Origin: Podochytrium sp. JEL0797
Lineage: Eukaryota; Chytridiomycota; Chytridiomycetes; Chytridiales; Chytriomycetaceae
DNA: 41,703 bases
Reading direction: 5' to 3'
Assembly (NCBI GenBank): GCA_027596195.1
Contig: JADGJG010000114.1
Coordinates: forward strand, 1 to 41,703
The translations under genes and the position numbers were made by a program. Under the pieces are notes generated by a model. The model had not been told where the DNA came from. It saw nothing but the letters and a program-made list of their open reading frames with translations, and ran no database searches. Each line of letters opens with the position of its first letter. The stretch's first letter is position 1. This document shows, in pieces, positions 41,662 to 41,703 of the stretch.

Positions 41662-41703
41662 CTTAATTAAATCATTACACGTAAAAATTCAAAAAAAAAC
41701 CCG

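Noticed and set aside
1..41703. CRISPR array, bacterial operon or prophage signals
   Set aside because: No spaced direct repeats of that type; spliceosomal introns throughout show a eukaryotic genome.

Overview
The window is nuclear DNA of a fungus, most likely an early-diverging zoosporic (chytrid-like) lineage. Genes are compact with many short GT-AG introns (42-214 bp, mostly 45-80). They include fungal housekeeping proteins (COQ3, ATG15, ATG18, a WD40-type inositol 5-phosphatase) next to GABA-B-type class C receptors, LysM, DM9, TLDc and Ulp1 families. The lineage is inferred from this content; no species is claimed. All gene models were built by hand from reading frame, splice sites and comparison of paralogues inside the window.

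Layout. 1-3636 (+): a 5'-cut Ulp1-type cysteine protease gene. 3637-7700: a possible adenosine-deaminase fragment, a hairpin, class C receptor R1 truncated after its second membrane helix, relics of a lipase 3' end and of a receptor C-terminal domain, and an unassigned ORF. 7.8-12.5 kb (- strand): a LysM protein, COQ3, a broken BTB-TLDc gene, and an MDR oxidoreductase. 12.6-21.6 kb: intact receptor R2 (-), ATG15-like lipase (+), lipase relic, intact receptor R3 (-), and more lipase relics. These form an array of receptor/lipase units at several stages of decay. 21.8-23.2 kb (+): a Q/P-rich coiled-coil protein.

23.2-32.5 kb: eight short single-pass membrane protein genes, all on the minus strand. 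Four to five have PPxY or PxY motifs in the tail, and three are clear paralogues. They flank a fourth, divergent receptor R4 (+), whose start codon lies just beside a 719-bp hAT-type transposon remnant with an intact 8-bp target duplication. 33.4-34.7 kb: a second broken BTB-TLDc copy. 34.8-36.7 kb: ATG18. 36.7-37.0 kb: another receptor-domain relic. 37.6-38.8 kb: a LysM-DM9 fusion. 39.0-39.4 kb: a small secreted protein. 39.7-41.7 kb (-): a WD40 + inositol-polyphosphate 5-phosphatase gene, cut at its 5' end.

How the genes may work together. The region looks like an accessory block of surface sensing built by local duplication: class C receptors with a shared C-terminal domain, and small membrane proteins with WW-domain/ubiquitin-ligase-type motifs. 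It is set among core autophagy and phosphoinositide genes (ATG15, ATG18, 5-phosphatase). A functional link between the small membrane proteins and the receptors is a hypothesis from proximity and motif content only.
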